Below, piece by piece: positions 16,555 through 25,500 of a stretch of 64,000 nucleotides of DNA. The stretch spans positions 434,001 through 498,000 of the forward strand of contig JAWLBI010000001.1 of NCBI GenBank assembly GCA_041394985.1, written 5' to 3'. Position numbers and translations under genes: made by a program. The first letter of the stretch is position 1, and each line of letters starts with the position of its first letter. The DNA comes from JAGLON01 sp041394985 (lineage in GTDB: Bacteria; Zixibacteria; MSB-5A5; GN15; JAAZOE01). Under the pieces are notes generated by a model. The model was not told the DNA's origin. It did no database searches and saw only the letters and a list, made by a program, of their open reading frames with translations.

Positions 16555-18969
16555 TTAGAAATCGAAAAATCCGTTTACACCGAAGAAACTTCTGGTATCA
16601 TAGTCGGAAATTTGCCAGCTGAATTTCGCGGATAGGTTTATCACACCCAAAAAAGGCGTCAAGTTATTCAAACCGAAACCGACCTCGGTGTACGCAGTCG
16701 GAGCCTCATACAGATTTAGATCTTGCGACGTGAATTCGCCGGTTATTCCCGTCCACATAGCGCCTCCGTGAATGGAAAACCCTATTGGTATTCTCTTCAG
16801 GAAATTTATACCGCTATTGCGGAACATGTATTTACCGAAGTCATGATCGACGAAAACATATCCCAGGCGGTCTCCGCCATAACTATCTCCGTAGAAAGTT
16901 ATCAACCCGAGCGTTTGCATCAGTCCCATGTCCATGAAACTGGAGACATAATTCTCCTGAATAGGTAGTTGTCCCTCGGACGTTCCCGCATAACCAAACA
17001 GATTCGTCACACCCAATCCGGTGGCATTGGTGCGTGCCGTCAGTTTAATTGAGTATTTTTTAAAATCGAAGTCTGAATCGGCGAAATCCGGGGAGGAGTA
17101 TTCCAGCGCGGCAGTCGCAATGATGTAATTCATTGTATAATATGGTTCGATCCTTCCCTTGTTTTTTATCAGGGGGCGGGAATCGTACCGAAGCGCCGCA
17201 TGCAATGATCGTTTACGTCCCTCCGAAATGGAAATATTACGCTCGATATTTTCCGGTTTCGCGAAAAATGCATAATCCGTTTCCCGCTGCTTCGAGTAAA
17301 AACGGGATGATTCAAAACCGAGACTTACCGATGTTCTCGGTACTGTCCGCGATGAGGCATGAAACTCATAACCTTTACGGCGATAGTATTCGTTGGGGTC
17401 CTCTCCGAAGAATAATGCCGCCATCGTTTCGTTAAGTTCGGGAGCAAATGTGATGGAATGTCGGCTGACAATGCGGTCGCTGATCGAACCTCCGACCCAG
17501 AAATTCTTGTCCTCAATCAGCCTCGCGTCGGCGCCGTAAGTATATTGCCATTTTTTATCTTCAAAGCCATATCCGTTAATGGCCGTCACTTTGAAATCCG
17601 GAGTCAACTCACGTTTGATCGGTATTCCCAGGAAAGGTCCGTCCACCCGATTATAGTGGAAGAAATCCCGGTCGCCGAACAAAATGACAAATGGAGCCAC
17701 AGCCAGGAGTCGCCCTGCCCGCTTCAATATGGCCTGCGGCGCATGCTGCACCGAATCGATATATGTATATCCGCGCTCCTGTTCCTGCGTCAGCGGTAAC
17801 ACCATACGCGAGGCCCAGACCGTCGAATCGAAATCATCAGCAGTTGGGGAGACCTCCAGTTGGAACTCATCGAATGTCTTTTTAGGAATCCCTTCCTCGA
17901 TCTTATAATCGGAAATCGCCGCGACATAGGAGAAACCGATGTGCGAGGGTACGCCAACGAAGCCCAATCCCAATCTGACATCGCAGATAAAGCCGATTTC
18001 AATCGGCATCCAGTACTTACCGTCGATCTCGGCATAATGCTGATAGTAGCGCCCGTTCTCGATGTAGGGAATAGATATCCCTTTACTGAAACCGACATCC
18101 ACACGCACGACCTCATAGGTCGAATCGGCGATGTGTATTTCACCGACGAACAGCGGTTCGAATTCATTGCGGGGTTCTATTTCAAGCACGTACACGGCCT
18201 TGTTATCCAGATACACCGTGTCGGTGAGATAATAATTATAATGATCGAGCGCATCCTCGGCGGTTGGAGAGACTACCGAGTAATCGTTGATGTCAATGCG
18301 GTTCTTATTGAAGTTCAATATCTCGCCGATGGCGACCATGTTGCCCTCAGCCGGTAAATTGGCCGTCTGGCGGCGCGAGTTGATGATTTCCTTGTATTTA
18401 TCCGGCCGCTCCCAGAATGATGTCAATTGCGTCTCCGCAATCAGTATGATATCATTCTCGGCCGTATCCGGTTTCGTCTCATCGGTAATGACCAGCCGAG
18501 AATACGCCTCGAACTGATAATCATGGATGCGCGACAGAATATCGTCCTTGCGGGCGATGGCCTCGAGGATAATTCGCTGTCCGGGATCATAGGCGCGCGT
18601 ATACACTTTTCGCTCACCCATATCTATAATCGAGGATTTCAGTACAAAATCCTGGATGACCTGGCCATCATCGAGTGTCAACTGGACGCTATTCGAATAA
18701 TGGCCGATGTGGCTGGCCTTAAATGTATAGGCGCCGGCCGGAAGGATAAGCCGATATCGCCCCTCGGCGTTGGCCTTGGTGGCAAATCCGGTCTCTATCG
18801 CCTGAACGGTGACATCGGAAATAGGTTCGCCGGTTTCCTCGTCCGTAATTAGTCCGGTCACGACAATCCGTTTGACCGAGACTGCGGCATCGGTCGATTC
18901 AATTTGAGCAGAAAGAATACCCGGGAAAATTAACAGTGCGATTCCCAGAAGCGCAGATAACATTTTCAT
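16555..18969 (-). CDS. Outer-membrane DUF5686-like protein with carboxypeptidase-regulatory-like domain
   Basis: An 804-residue outer-membrane protein. The signal peptide ends at about residue 21 (ILSAQ). Residues about 34-112 are a carboxypeptidase-regulatory-like beta-sandwich (VTGLITDEETGEPISDVTV, YTFKASHIGHYS), common at the N-terminus of FCB-group envelope proteins. The middle resembles the DUF5686 region, and the C-terminal 300 residues alternate polar and aromatic residues like a beta-barrel, ending in Phe (NGFFDF), as outer-membrane barrels do. Molecular role unknown. It is a single-gene unit with its own terminator; TAGGAG precedes the ATG. Confidence 0.82.
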   Translation of the reverse strand: MKMLSALLGIALLIFPGILSAQIESTDAAVSVKRIVVTGLITDEETGEPISDVTVQAIETGFATKANAEGRYRLILPAGAYTFKASHIGHYSNSVQLTLDDGQVIQDFVLKSSIIDMGERKVYTRAYDPGQRIILEAIARKDDILSRIHDYQFEAYSRLVITDETKPDTAENDIILIAETQLTSFWERPDKYKEIINSRRQTANLPAEGNMVAIGEILNFNKNRIDINDYSVVSPTAEDALDHYNYYLTDTVYLDNKAVYVLEIEPRNEFEPLFVGEIHIADSTYEVVRVDVGFSKGISIPYIENGRYYQHYAEIDGKYWMPIEIGFICDVRLGLGFVGVPSHIGFSYVAAISDYKIEEGIPKKTFDEFQLEVSPTADDFDSTVWASRMVLPLTQEQERGYTYIDSVQHAPQAILKRAGRLLAVAPFVILFGDRDFFHYNRVDGPFLGIPIKRELTPDFKVTAINGYGFEDKKWQYTYGADARLIEDKNFWVGGSISDRIVSRHSITFAPELNETMAALFFGEDPNEYYRRKGYEFHASSRTVPRTSVSLGFESSRFYSKQRETDYAFFAKPENIERNISISEGRKRSLHAALRYDSRPLIKNKGRIEPYYTMNYIIATAALEYSSPDFADSDFDFKKYSIKLTARTNATGLGVTNLFGYAGTSEGQLPIQENYVSSFMDMGLMQTLGLITFYGDSYGGDRLGYVFVDHDFGKYMFRNSGINFLKRIPIGFSIHGGAMWTGITGEFTSQDLNLYEAPTAYTEVGFGLNNLTPFLGVINLSAKFSWQISDYDTRSFFGVNGFFDF

Positions 18970-19262
18970 ACATACTCCTACCTTAACATACCTGACAAAC
19001 TGCTTTTTGTGATAGGGCTATGTCTCGGTTAACGATGTTCGGCTAAACGCGCTCGGTTTCGCGATAATAAACCAATCGTACGTAGAGAAAATCCCGCAGG
19101 TTTCATTTTTTTCAGGCAGCGCCGAATTTTCGATATTGTTTTTCGGCTACGTAATGGATTTTGCCGTAGAATTCAATACAAATTTGCCGCCGCGGCGAAA
19201 AAATGCCGCGAGTCGCGTATTTTTTTACTATATTATTGCCTCGGCGAAAGGAGTGTATTGCT

Positions 19263-19919
19263 ATGCCGCGTACCCGACGATTTTTATTACTATTAAGTGC
19301 CAGTCTATTATTCCCGGTGCTGTTTTGTTTCGTTTCCTGTGATAGCCAGAAGACCGGTGAAGAAAATAAACCGAATAAGGAGCAGCGCGAACTGATTGAT
19401 TATTTCCTCAGAATGAAAGAGGCCGGGCTGGATAAGGATATGCTGACCTTTCTCGATATGCGCGATTCACTGACCCAGGCCAAGGTCGCTGCGTATTTTA
19501 CGCACTGGGGACGAGCCATCAACGGCCTCAAGGTATCGGAATGGGCCTATAACTGGCCGCAGGTCGTCGGGCTTCCGATTATCGAGGATTCTACAAATGG
19601 TGAATGGCGCCGCCTGATCTTCAAGATGCCGGATGTCTATGATAAAGAAGGCCGCCGGAAAGCCGTCTATCCGATTATCATGTTCCGCAATAACGACGGC
19701 GTGTGGAAAGTCTCGAATGCATCGCGCAAGTCAAGTTATTACAATACTATCGACGGGGATACGATCAAGTTCTCCGATTTCACCTATCATCCCTTTTTCC
19801 AGTTGCCGCCGAACTTCGATGATTTGAATAAGATGCCGGGGGAAGAGATGCCGTATGAGATGGAGCGCGGCCCGTCCGGCGTCATCGATACGACTGAATT
19901 CAAAACAGATAAAAAATAA
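19263..19919 (+). CDS. Hypothetical lipoprotein
   Basis: A 218-residue lipoprotein. The leader (RRFLLLLSASLLFPVLFCF) ends in the lipobox VSC at about residue 22, followed by a Lys/Glu-rich linker. The remaining 180 residues have no family I can name; aromatic and charged positions suggest a compact periplasmic domain. The frame is open to 19203, but the ATG at 19263 has AAAGGAG about 10 bases upstream and starts the leader. A terminator follows directly. Confidence 0.75.
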   Translation: MPRTRRFLLLLSASLLFPVLFCFVSCDSQKTGEENKPNKEQRELIDYFLRMKEAGLDKDMLTFLDMRDSLTQAKVAAYFTHWGRAINGLKVSEWAYNWPQVVGLPIIEDSTNGEWRRLIFKMPDVYDKEGRRKAVYPIIMFRNNDGVWKVSNASRKSSYYNTIDGDTIKFSDFTYHPFFQLPPNFDDLNKMPGEEMPYEMERGPSGVIDTTEFKTDKK

Positions 19920-19946
19920 CCGAACGTCGAAAAGATTTATTAATAA

Positions 19947-19979
19947 AGGCGGCGGAGATGCACCCGCCGCCTGTTTTAC
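19947..19979. terminator. Bidirectional terminator between convergent lipoprotein genes
   Basis: AGGCGGCGG and CCGCCGCCT pair around an 8-base loop. T-rich sequence lies on both sides, so it can serve the plus-strand gene at 19263 and the minus-strand operon ending at 20004. Confidence 0.85.
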
Positions 19980-20003
19980 TTGTATCAGCCGCTAATCACT
20001 GAT

Positions 20004-20585
20004 TCAATTTGTCAGAAAGTGTCCAAGAAATAAATTACTTGTCAGTAATATATCGCCGTATCCGGAAAGCTTACCGATTCCTTCGACATCAAAGACATAA
20101 CAAACCCGGTACATGCCGTCCGGCATTGTCGAATCACCTTCGGAAAAATCCCTGTTGCTGCTGACTTTCCAATTGCATGCCCGATAATCGTCCCGGCTGT
20201 CGAGGTAAAAAGATTTAACGACAAAACCATCCGTGTTGTAGATACTCACGGTGCCGGTAAAATCGTTTATGGCATAGAAGGCCAAGGCTATTGTCAATCC
20301 GTTAAAATAGTTGGGGCGAGCCGGATATAACCAAACTCCTTCTACCGAAGCTTCTTTACATGCCGCCATTTTCACTTCGGATTCAAGAGCCAGTTTTGTG
20401 ACGTCTCCATAGTATAGATTCCAATCTCGCTCGTCCGGTTCGCCGAGTATATTGCCCTGTTCATCTGTCCGTGTGACGCCCGTATATTTCGAGTTGACCG
20501 AAGTCGGATCGAATGGCCCTTTCGTCGAACAGGCGGCCAGCAAAAGGCATAATTGTAAAGAGAGTAAAATCGTTGATAGTTTCAT
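20004..20585 (-). CDS. Lipoprotein, paralogue of the next gene upstream
   Basis: A 193-residue lipoprotein with lipobox LAAC (about residue 19). It is a diverged copy of the protein encoded at 20587-21171: both begin with a KYTGVTRTDEQGNILG-like segment and a DWNLYYGDV-like segment, and both end in a domain with YRVCYVFDVEG, GYGDI. The C-terminal half resembles the Ig-like PNPFNG domain of the paralogue, but the motif itself reads RPNYFNG. The ATG lies one base after the upstream stop, so translation is coupled. Last gene of a three-gene operon. Function unknown. Confidence 0.78.
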   Translation of the reverse strand: MKLSTILLSLQLCLLLAACSTKGPFDPTSVNSKYTGVTRTDEQGNILGEPDERDWNLYYGDVTKLALESEVKMAACKEASVEGVWLYPARPNYFNGLTIALAFYAINDFTGTVSIYNTDGFVVKSFYLDSRDDYRACNWKVSSNRDFSEGDSTMPDGMYRVCYVFDVEGIGKLSGYGDILLTSNLFLGHFLTN

Positions 20586-20586
20586 A

Positions 20587-21171
20587 TCAGTATCCTGTCC
20601 ACCAGCCATTACCGTGCGTCAGCCAAACGTCACCCCAGCCCGAATAATATCCTCCACCCGGAACATCGAACAAATAATATACTCGATAAATTCCATCGGG
20701 ATAGTCCTGAGGAGTTCCTTCCGGGTTCTGCCAGGCGATACCGGGAGCCCAGGTGATATCATGCGCCCCCGCTTCAAACACCCGGTTTTCGGTATAGACG
20801 ACCCGCCCCTCCTGATTGACGATTCGAACGACGACCGGAGTCGCCGCGGGCGTCGCAAATCGCAGGACGGAAATCGCACCGTTAAATGGATTCGGATATG
20901 CGGGACCGACGTCGTACCCCGATGGTAAGATACTGCCTTCTGCCGTATCAATGTCCATCGGTTTCAACGACTGCCACTGATATACATCTCCGGGATACAG
21001 GTGCCAGTCATCCGAATCTCTCGGGCCGATAATGTTGCCCAACTCATCGGTGTAAGTGATGCCGGTGAAACGGGCATTAAGCAGCATCGTCGGGTCGACC
21101 GGTTTATTTTCCGTTGAACAGGCAGTGAGACACAACAGAGTAATGCCGCATAGGATAAGTATCCTCTTCAT
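20587..21171 (-). CDS. Lipoprotein with PNPFNG Ig-like domain
   Basis: A 194-residue lipoprotein with lipobox LTAC (about residue 18). The C-terminal 110 residues carry YPNPFNGAISVLRF, VVVRIVNQEGRVVY and DGIYRVYYLFDV, the pattern of the FlgD-like/sorting-type Ig domain that ends many FCB-group secreted proteins; here the domain is on a lipid anchor instead. It is the middle gene of an operon with an outer-membrane barrel gene 9 bp upstream and a paralogous lipoprotein one base downstream. Confidence 0.8.
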   Translation of the reverse strand: MKRILILCGITLLCLTACSTENKPVDPTMLLNARFTGITYTDELGNIIGPRDSDDWHLYPGDVYQWQSLKPMDIDTAEGSILPSGYDVGPAYPNPFNGAISVLRFATPAATPVVVRIVNQEGRVVYTENRVFEAGAHDITWAPGIAWQNPEGTPQDYPDGIYRVYYLFDVPGGGYYSGWGDVWLTHGNGWWTGY

Positions 21172-21180
21172 CGCCGCCTC

Positions 21181-21699
21181 CTAAAAATAGAAATTCACCA
21201 GTACTGCCTGCGTCGTGTTAATATATGTCGCATCTGAATACGGCATGGTTGCGGAAAATTCCTTGTCCGTCTTCACATAGGTAATCAGGTATTCACCGCT
21301 GACCGAGAAATGCTCCGAGAAGAAATACTGGCATCCGAACAATGGCGCAATACCGATATCGGCGAATGACTCACCGCTCGCATTGAGAATCGCGGCTTCG
21401 AAGCGCATCCCGATATACGGGCGCAGCTCCAGGCCGGGACGGAAATGATACAGCAGACCGATACCCGGCGCAAACCGCTTCGTCGTGGAATAGCTACTGC
21501 CCGGATCAACCCATGCGATACCGAATGTAGGCTCAATCGTGAGTTTATCCGATGCCCAGAAGCGGGCGTGAATGACCGATGACTGATCGGTGACCTTGAA
21601 GCCAAACCCGACCTGCCCTTTGGTGCCGCCTGCCCAGACAATTGATGTGCACAATAAAGCCAGTGTGAGGATAAAAAGTACCCTGTAGAGCGATTTCAT
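21181..21699 (-). CDS. Outer-membrane beta-barrel protein
   Basis: A 172-residue exported protein. The signal peptide ends near residue 23 (IVWAGG). The rest shows eight or so alternating amphipathic strands (KGQVGFGFKV, SVIHARFWAS, LRPYIGMRFEAAIL, HFSVSGEYLITYV) and ends in Phe (VLVNFYF), as expected for a small OmpA/OmpW-like eight-stranded barrel. It is the first gene of an operon with two lipoproteins, so the three may work together at the outer membrane. Confidence 0.82.
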   Translation of the reverse strand: MKSLYRVLFILTLALLCTSIVWAGGTKGQVGFGFKVTDQSSVIHARFWASDKLTIEPTFGIAWVDPGSSYSTTKRFAPGIGLLYHFRPGLELRPYIGMRFEAAILNASGESFADIGIAPLFGCQYFFSEHFSVSGEYLITYVKTDKEFSATMPYSDATYINTTQAVLVNFYF

Positions 21700-21843
21700 G
21701 TAAACCTCCCGTGTGATGTAATTGTAATGTTGTTTATAAGCACTAAGTTCATCTATCGCGAAATATACTTATTTTACACCAACGGTCAAAATAGTTTCAG
21801 GAAATTCGAATGGGAATGCGAGATAACAAATGGTCGATAGTCT

Positions 21844-22902
21844 CTAAAAGAATCGGATGCTGATATCGGATTTCTCGACAACGCGCCCGATATCGGCGGC
21901 ATCGACCCCCGCATCCGACAGACGCGCCATCAGTTCATTCGCTTTATCGGGTGCGATGGCAATGAGCAGCCCGCCCGATGTTTGCGGATCGTGAATGATG
22001 TGTGAGGCATAATCAGGAAGTGAGGAATCGAGGCATATCTTATTGGCCAGATACATGCGGGTCGCATTGGCGCCGCCGGTCAGGGCTCCGGCCTTGACAT
22101 ACTCAATCGTACCCGGCAACAGTTTCAGCGCCGCGAATTCGATCTCACATGTCACGCCCGAACCCGATGCCATCTCATATCCGTGCCCGGCCAGGCCGAA
22201 TCCGGTGATGTCGGTTGCCGCATGTGCGCCGAGCGCAACCATCGCCTCGGAGGCGGCCTTATTAAGCGCAATCATATTCGCGGTCAATGCGGCCACATGG
22301 TCGGCGGCGGCCTTGTTCTGTTTGACTGCGGTCGAGACGATACCGGAACCGAGCGGCTTGGTCAGAATCAATCGATCTCCGACGCGAGCGCCAATGTTTT
22401 TTATAATTTTGTCCGGATGAATCAACCCGGTGACCGACAGGCCGTATTTTAGCTCATTGTCCTTGACGCTGTGGCCTCCGGCAATGACCGCTCCGGCCTC
22501 GGCGATTTTATCGCCGCCGCCTCGTAAAATGTTAGCCGCGATGTCCGGCGGCATCTTGGCCGGGACCATCAATAAATTAAGCGCTGTGATTGGCCGACCG
22601 CCCATGGCATACACGTCCGACAAGGCGTTCGCCGCCGCCACCTGCCCGAATGTGAACGGATCATCCACAATCGGCGGAAAGAAATCGACCGTGAGCACCA
22701 GTGCCGTATCGTCGGAGATTTTATAGACGCCGGCATCATCGACGCCGTCTATTCCGACGAGCAGCTCCTTGGATACGGGCGGTGAGAACCGCCTGAGAAT
22801 CTCGCCCAGCTCCGCCGGGCCCAGTTTGGACGCTCAACCGGCGCAGGCGACCTGCGCGGTCAGTTTATTGAAGATGTTCTGTCTGTCATCGAGCAAATCC
22901 AT
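21844..22902 (-). CDS. selD: Selenide, water dikinase containing selenocysteine (in-frame UGA at codon 23)
   Basis: This enzyme makes selenophosphate from selenide and ATP, the selenium donor for selenocysteine-tRNA. Read from ATG at 22902, the frame meets TGA at 22836-22834 and then continues in the same frame for 329 codons of unmistakable SelD (DGVDDAGVYKISDDTALVLT, FTFGQVAAANALSDVYAMGG, AGGHSVKD, ATDITGFGLAGHG). The UGA falls at the catalytic Cys/Sec position (CAG-Sec-ASK), and a stem-loop of SECIS type follows it. Total 352 residues, the usual size. Codon 23 is thus selenocysteine, not a stop. The genome must also encode SelA, SelB and tRNA-Sec, not seen in this window. A possible promoter ends six bases before the ATG. 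Confidence 0.93.
22804..22836 (-). promoter_or_regulatory. UGA codon and bacterial SECIS-like hairpin in selD
   Basis: After the UGA (22836-22834) come 13 bases, then GCCCGGC (22820-22814), a GGA loop and GCTGGGC (22810-22804), which pair over 7 bp with one wobble. The loop starts 20 nt after UGA and with G, which fits bacterial SECIS spacing. Confidence 0.7.
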
Positions 22903-22907
22903 ACCTG

Positions 22908-22936
22908 ATAGTACGCGAAAGCCCGTGACAACTCAA
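22908..22936 (-). promoter_or_regulatory. Candidate promoter of selD, predicting a near-leaderless mRNA
   Basis: TTGAGT (22936-22931), 17 bases, TACTAT (22913-22908). Transcription would start at or next to the ATG (22902). Both boxes are imperfect. Confidence 0.35.
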
Positions 22937-22981
22937 GTGTTTATTTGTAAAATGTAGCACACCCATTGAATGGATTGAAGA

Positions 22982-23269
22982 TTATTCTGTCTTTTTGTCT
23001 ATACGGAAACTCAGGCGTAATTGCTCTAAATCGCCAAAGACTGGAATATCTTTTTCCTGTGCCACCGGACCAATTAAGTATTCCGCTATTTGTGTACTCT
23101 CAGATAAGAATCTACTAATCTTTATTTGGCAATTCCTTGATTTTACCACAAGATCCTTATCTACAGTGAATTCAATTATATCATGAAAATATATCCTGAC
23201 AGTTCTTATAAATCGGTATTCTATATAATTGTGCGTCACGATTATCCGTAGTCTATAAATAGTCAGCAA
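22982..23269 (-). CDS. PH-like domain fragment, probably the 3' part of a frameshifted gene
   Basis: A 95-codon frame opening with TTG at 23269 and lacking a ribosome site. IEYRF, YFHDIIEF and KSRNCQIKISRFLSE read like the bacterial PH-like domain found after two membrane segments in small envelope proteins. The 61-codon frame just upstream supplies exactly such membrane segments and overlaps it by 7 bp in another frame. One indel near 23263 would join them. I infer a broken single gene; two separate coupled genes remain possible. Both are more AT-rich than the surroundings. Confidence 0.4.
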   Translation of the reverse strand: MLTIYRLRIIVTHNYIEYRFIRTVRIYFHDIIEFTVDKDLVVKSRNCQIKISRFLSESTQIAEYLIGPVAQEKDIPVFGDLEQLRLSFRIDKKTE

Positions 23270-23448
23270 TAAATCGTATGCAGAAAGACAAAAGCGAGAA
23301 CTATCAGACTAAAGACATATCTGCTTTTAATGTTATCGGGCAAAGATAAAATAAGTAGCCCCGCTCCAAAGACTACCCCGATGCCTGCACCAATTGCCTG
23401 ATTGGTTTTAAGCCGTGAACGTATGGTCTTGTGACTCATTATGAGCAT
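23263..23448 (-). CDS. Small two-helix membrane protein, probably the 5' part of a frameshifted gene
   Basis: A 61-residue product starting at ATG 23448 (or 23439). It has a basic N-terminus and two hydrophobic segments, IGAGIGVVFGAGLLILSL and YVFSLIVLAFVFL. It ends at TGA 7 bases inside the next frame. See that entry for the frameshift interpretation. No convincing ribosome site. Confidence 0.4.
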   Translation of the reverse strand: MLIMSHKTIRSRLKTNQAIGAGIGVVFGAGLLILSLPDNIKSRYVFSLIVLAFVFLHTIYC

Positions 23449-23526
23449 AAATACTCATATAAATAACCGGGTGGCCTATCGCTTACCATAGGCCACCTAA
23501 TCTTGTAAGTCACCCAATTTTTTACT

Positions 23527-24990
23527 CTACTCCACCGCGCAGCAGTCCTCTACCGGTGCCGGGCCGCCTTTGAAGATATACGTCACCAGGTAAACCGCAT
23601 CGCCAATGTTGGTGTTACCGTCGCCGTTGACATCCGCAATACACTGCGGATCCGGAGCCGCGCCACTCTTGAATATGTAGTTGATGATATATACACCATC
23701 GCCGATGTTGACATTCCCATCTCGGTTGGCGTCGCCGCATGGTCTCGGCAGAACCGTAATATTACCGCCGACCACGACCGGTTGAAAGGCCGTTCTGTCG
23801 AGAGTAATGAACAACCAATCTGCGCCGGAAACCTCAAAGGGCTTCAATTGGAAGGTCGAACTCCCGATGGAGCGGGGCTCGACGTAAATATGGTGAATAG
23901 GACCTGATCCCGGCTCAAGCATATCCGGGCAAATAAACGCCCCCATCGTCTGGAATGAGAAAAATGATCCTTTACCCGAAGTTCCCTCATCCTGACTTCC
24001 GCAGGAATATGGCTGAACGTTTGCCATTGCCGGTACTCTCGTTTCGAGACTGGAGACCTGAGTAAACCACTCACAATACAAATCGGCGTCGCCGCTCCAC
24101 TCGAAGGCAATACCGAAAAGGCTGATCGCCTCGTCATTTGTCAAGTCGATTGCAATATATCCCGGGACTCCTTCATACAATACAGCATTCTCAATATACA
24201 GCGTATCAGGGATGCCCGGATCGGAATAGCTGCTGGCAGTATACTCGCCGCACTGCAGTGGAGGTGCGGAATAATATATTTGGTGGATCAAATAGTTGGC
24301 ATCGCGGAGATCGACTCGCCGATCGCCGGTTAAATCGCCGATATATGGAAGATAGGGGCCAATCGGATTACACCCATAGTAGAATTTCTGAATTGCCAGA
24401 TAATCTCCCACGTTAGTTGCGCCGTCATCATTGAGATCTCCAATGATATAATCGCAGGCAATATCGGCCGAACCGAGTTGGAATTGCGGCAGAAAATCGG
24501 TCAGGGCATAATCAATCAATCGAAGATTGCCATAGGGTGAGACGCTCATGGTATCGAGGATAACCTCGCCACCGAATTTCGGAGAAAACCACAAATCGCA
24601 AATGACGCCGTCTCCCGGCGGAAGCGGATCACCCGATGAAACGCTGAAGCGGACAATCACCGCCTCGACCGAAAAAGTATCGGTATAGTACGAATACGCC
24701 TCGCGCTCCGGCAGAACGACTCCGCCATCGAGCCGCCCACCGGCATAGGTGATGGAATCGAATGTCATCCACCCGGAATAACCGTTTATGAGTACCGGCA
24801 AAATAACTGATGTCAATGATTCGTCATTGTACAGAGATACCGGGACAGACAGGGCGGTCCGAACATCGCCTGAGACCGATCCTATTCTGACGGTATCCGC
24901 AACCCCCGGATCCTGAGCAGAGAGATTCGCCGTGCACAGCGATAGCATGATGACGAATGCCCAAAAAAGTAACCCATTAAATTTTCGCAT
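23527..24990 (-). CDS. Secreted protein with cohesin-like domains and two pairs of dockerin-type repeats
   Basis: A 487-residue exported protein. The signal peptide covers about residues 1-25. A cohesin-like beta-sandwich follows (VPVSLYNDESLTSVILPVLI), then a first dockerin-type pair (GDLNDDGATNVGDYLAI, GDLTGDRRVDLRDANYLI), a second cohesin-like domain (IAIDLTNDEAISLFGIAFEW), and a second, more regular pair at the C-terminus (GDANRDGNVNIGDGVYII and ADVNGDGNTNIGDAVYLV). Each repeat has the calcium-loop D-x-N-x-D-G pattern. GAGGAGGG precedes the ATG at 24990; the frame itself is open to 25017. It shares this design with the surface proteins at 37-62 kb. Confidence 0.88.
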   Translation of the reverse strand: MRKFNGLLFWAFVIMLSLCTANLSAQDPGVADTVRIGSVSGDVRTALSVPVSLYNDESLTSVILPVLINGYSGWMTFDSITYAGGRLDGGVVLPEREAYSYYTDTFSVEAVIVRFSVSSGDPLPPGDGVICDLWFSPKFGGEVILDTMSVSPYGNLRLIDYALTDFLPQFQLGSADIACDYIIGDLNDDGATNVGDYLAIQKFYYGCNPIGPYLPYIGDLTGDRRVDLRDANYLIHQIYYSAPPLQCGEYTASSYSDPGIPDTLYIENAVLYEGVPGYIAIDLTNDEAISLFGIAFEWSGDADLYCEWFTQVSSLETRVPAMANVQPYSCGSQDEGTSGKGSFFSFQTMGAFICPDMLEPGSGPIHHIYVEPRSIGSSTFQLKPFEVSGADWLFITLDRTAFQPVVVGGNITVLPRPCGDANRDGNVNIGDGVYIINYIFKSGAAPDPQCIADVNGDGNTNIGDAVYLVTYIFKGGPAPVEDCCAVE

Positions 24991-25123
24991 GTTAATTCCC
25001 TCCTCAAAAGGGCACAATCCCCCAACAAGCGCAGAAGTCTGGGCTACATTTAATATAGATAAGGTTGCGAATTATGCAAATGGTATATTCCGTAATTACT
25101 TATCTGGACAACCCAGCCAGTAT

Positions 25124-25148
25124 GGCAGGTCCCCAATTGCGACCTGCC
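25124..25148. repeat. GGCAGGTC/GACCTGCC palindrome, copy 1
   Basis: A 25-bp palindromic element with arms GGCAGGTC and GACCTGCC; a second 25-bp copy with a different centre is at 28792-28816. It lies in the 510-bp gene-free leader between the dockerin protein gene and the sigma factor gene. Confidence 0.65.
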
Positions 25149-25209
25149 TTACCTTTAAAGCCACTGCTGCTATCGTATACTGATTTACCCATTTTTTTGT
25201 TGTTGCGAT

Positions 25210-25238
25210 TGACTTTATGGCCAAAATGGACTATATTA
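25210..25238 (+). promoter_or_regulatory. Promoter of the ECF sigma/anti-sigma operon
   Basis: TTGACT (25210-25215), 17 bases, TATATT (25233-25238). The predicted leader is about 255 nt. Nothing else is recognised in 24991-25500 apart from the palindrome at 25124; a GGAAC at 25429 could be an ECF-type -35 but has no clear -10. Confidence 0.6.
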
Positions 25239-25500
25239 ATACAGATTTTGCAGGGTCAAAAGTACTACTTGCTATCCCATATCGGCTGTCTTTATCTTGA
25301 GACAACCGGTCAAAAAAAGGCTGTGACCGATCGGCTTTTTAGGCAAAACCGATTGTATAAAGCCTTGGGAGACAGGGTGGGGGCGATTGTTCGTCGCCGC
25401 GCCTTTGCAAAAAAGTCAAACTTACGAGGAACCTTTTTCCGACCTATGTTGTTTTTTTACACAGAGGTCGGCTGAGAGCAAACAGGAACGCAGGAGAAGA

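Noticed and set aside
25065..25475. A 136-codon plus-strand frame before the sigma factor gene
   Set aside because: It has no ribosome site or domain, crosses the palindromic repeat and the predicted promoter, and overlaps the sigma leader.
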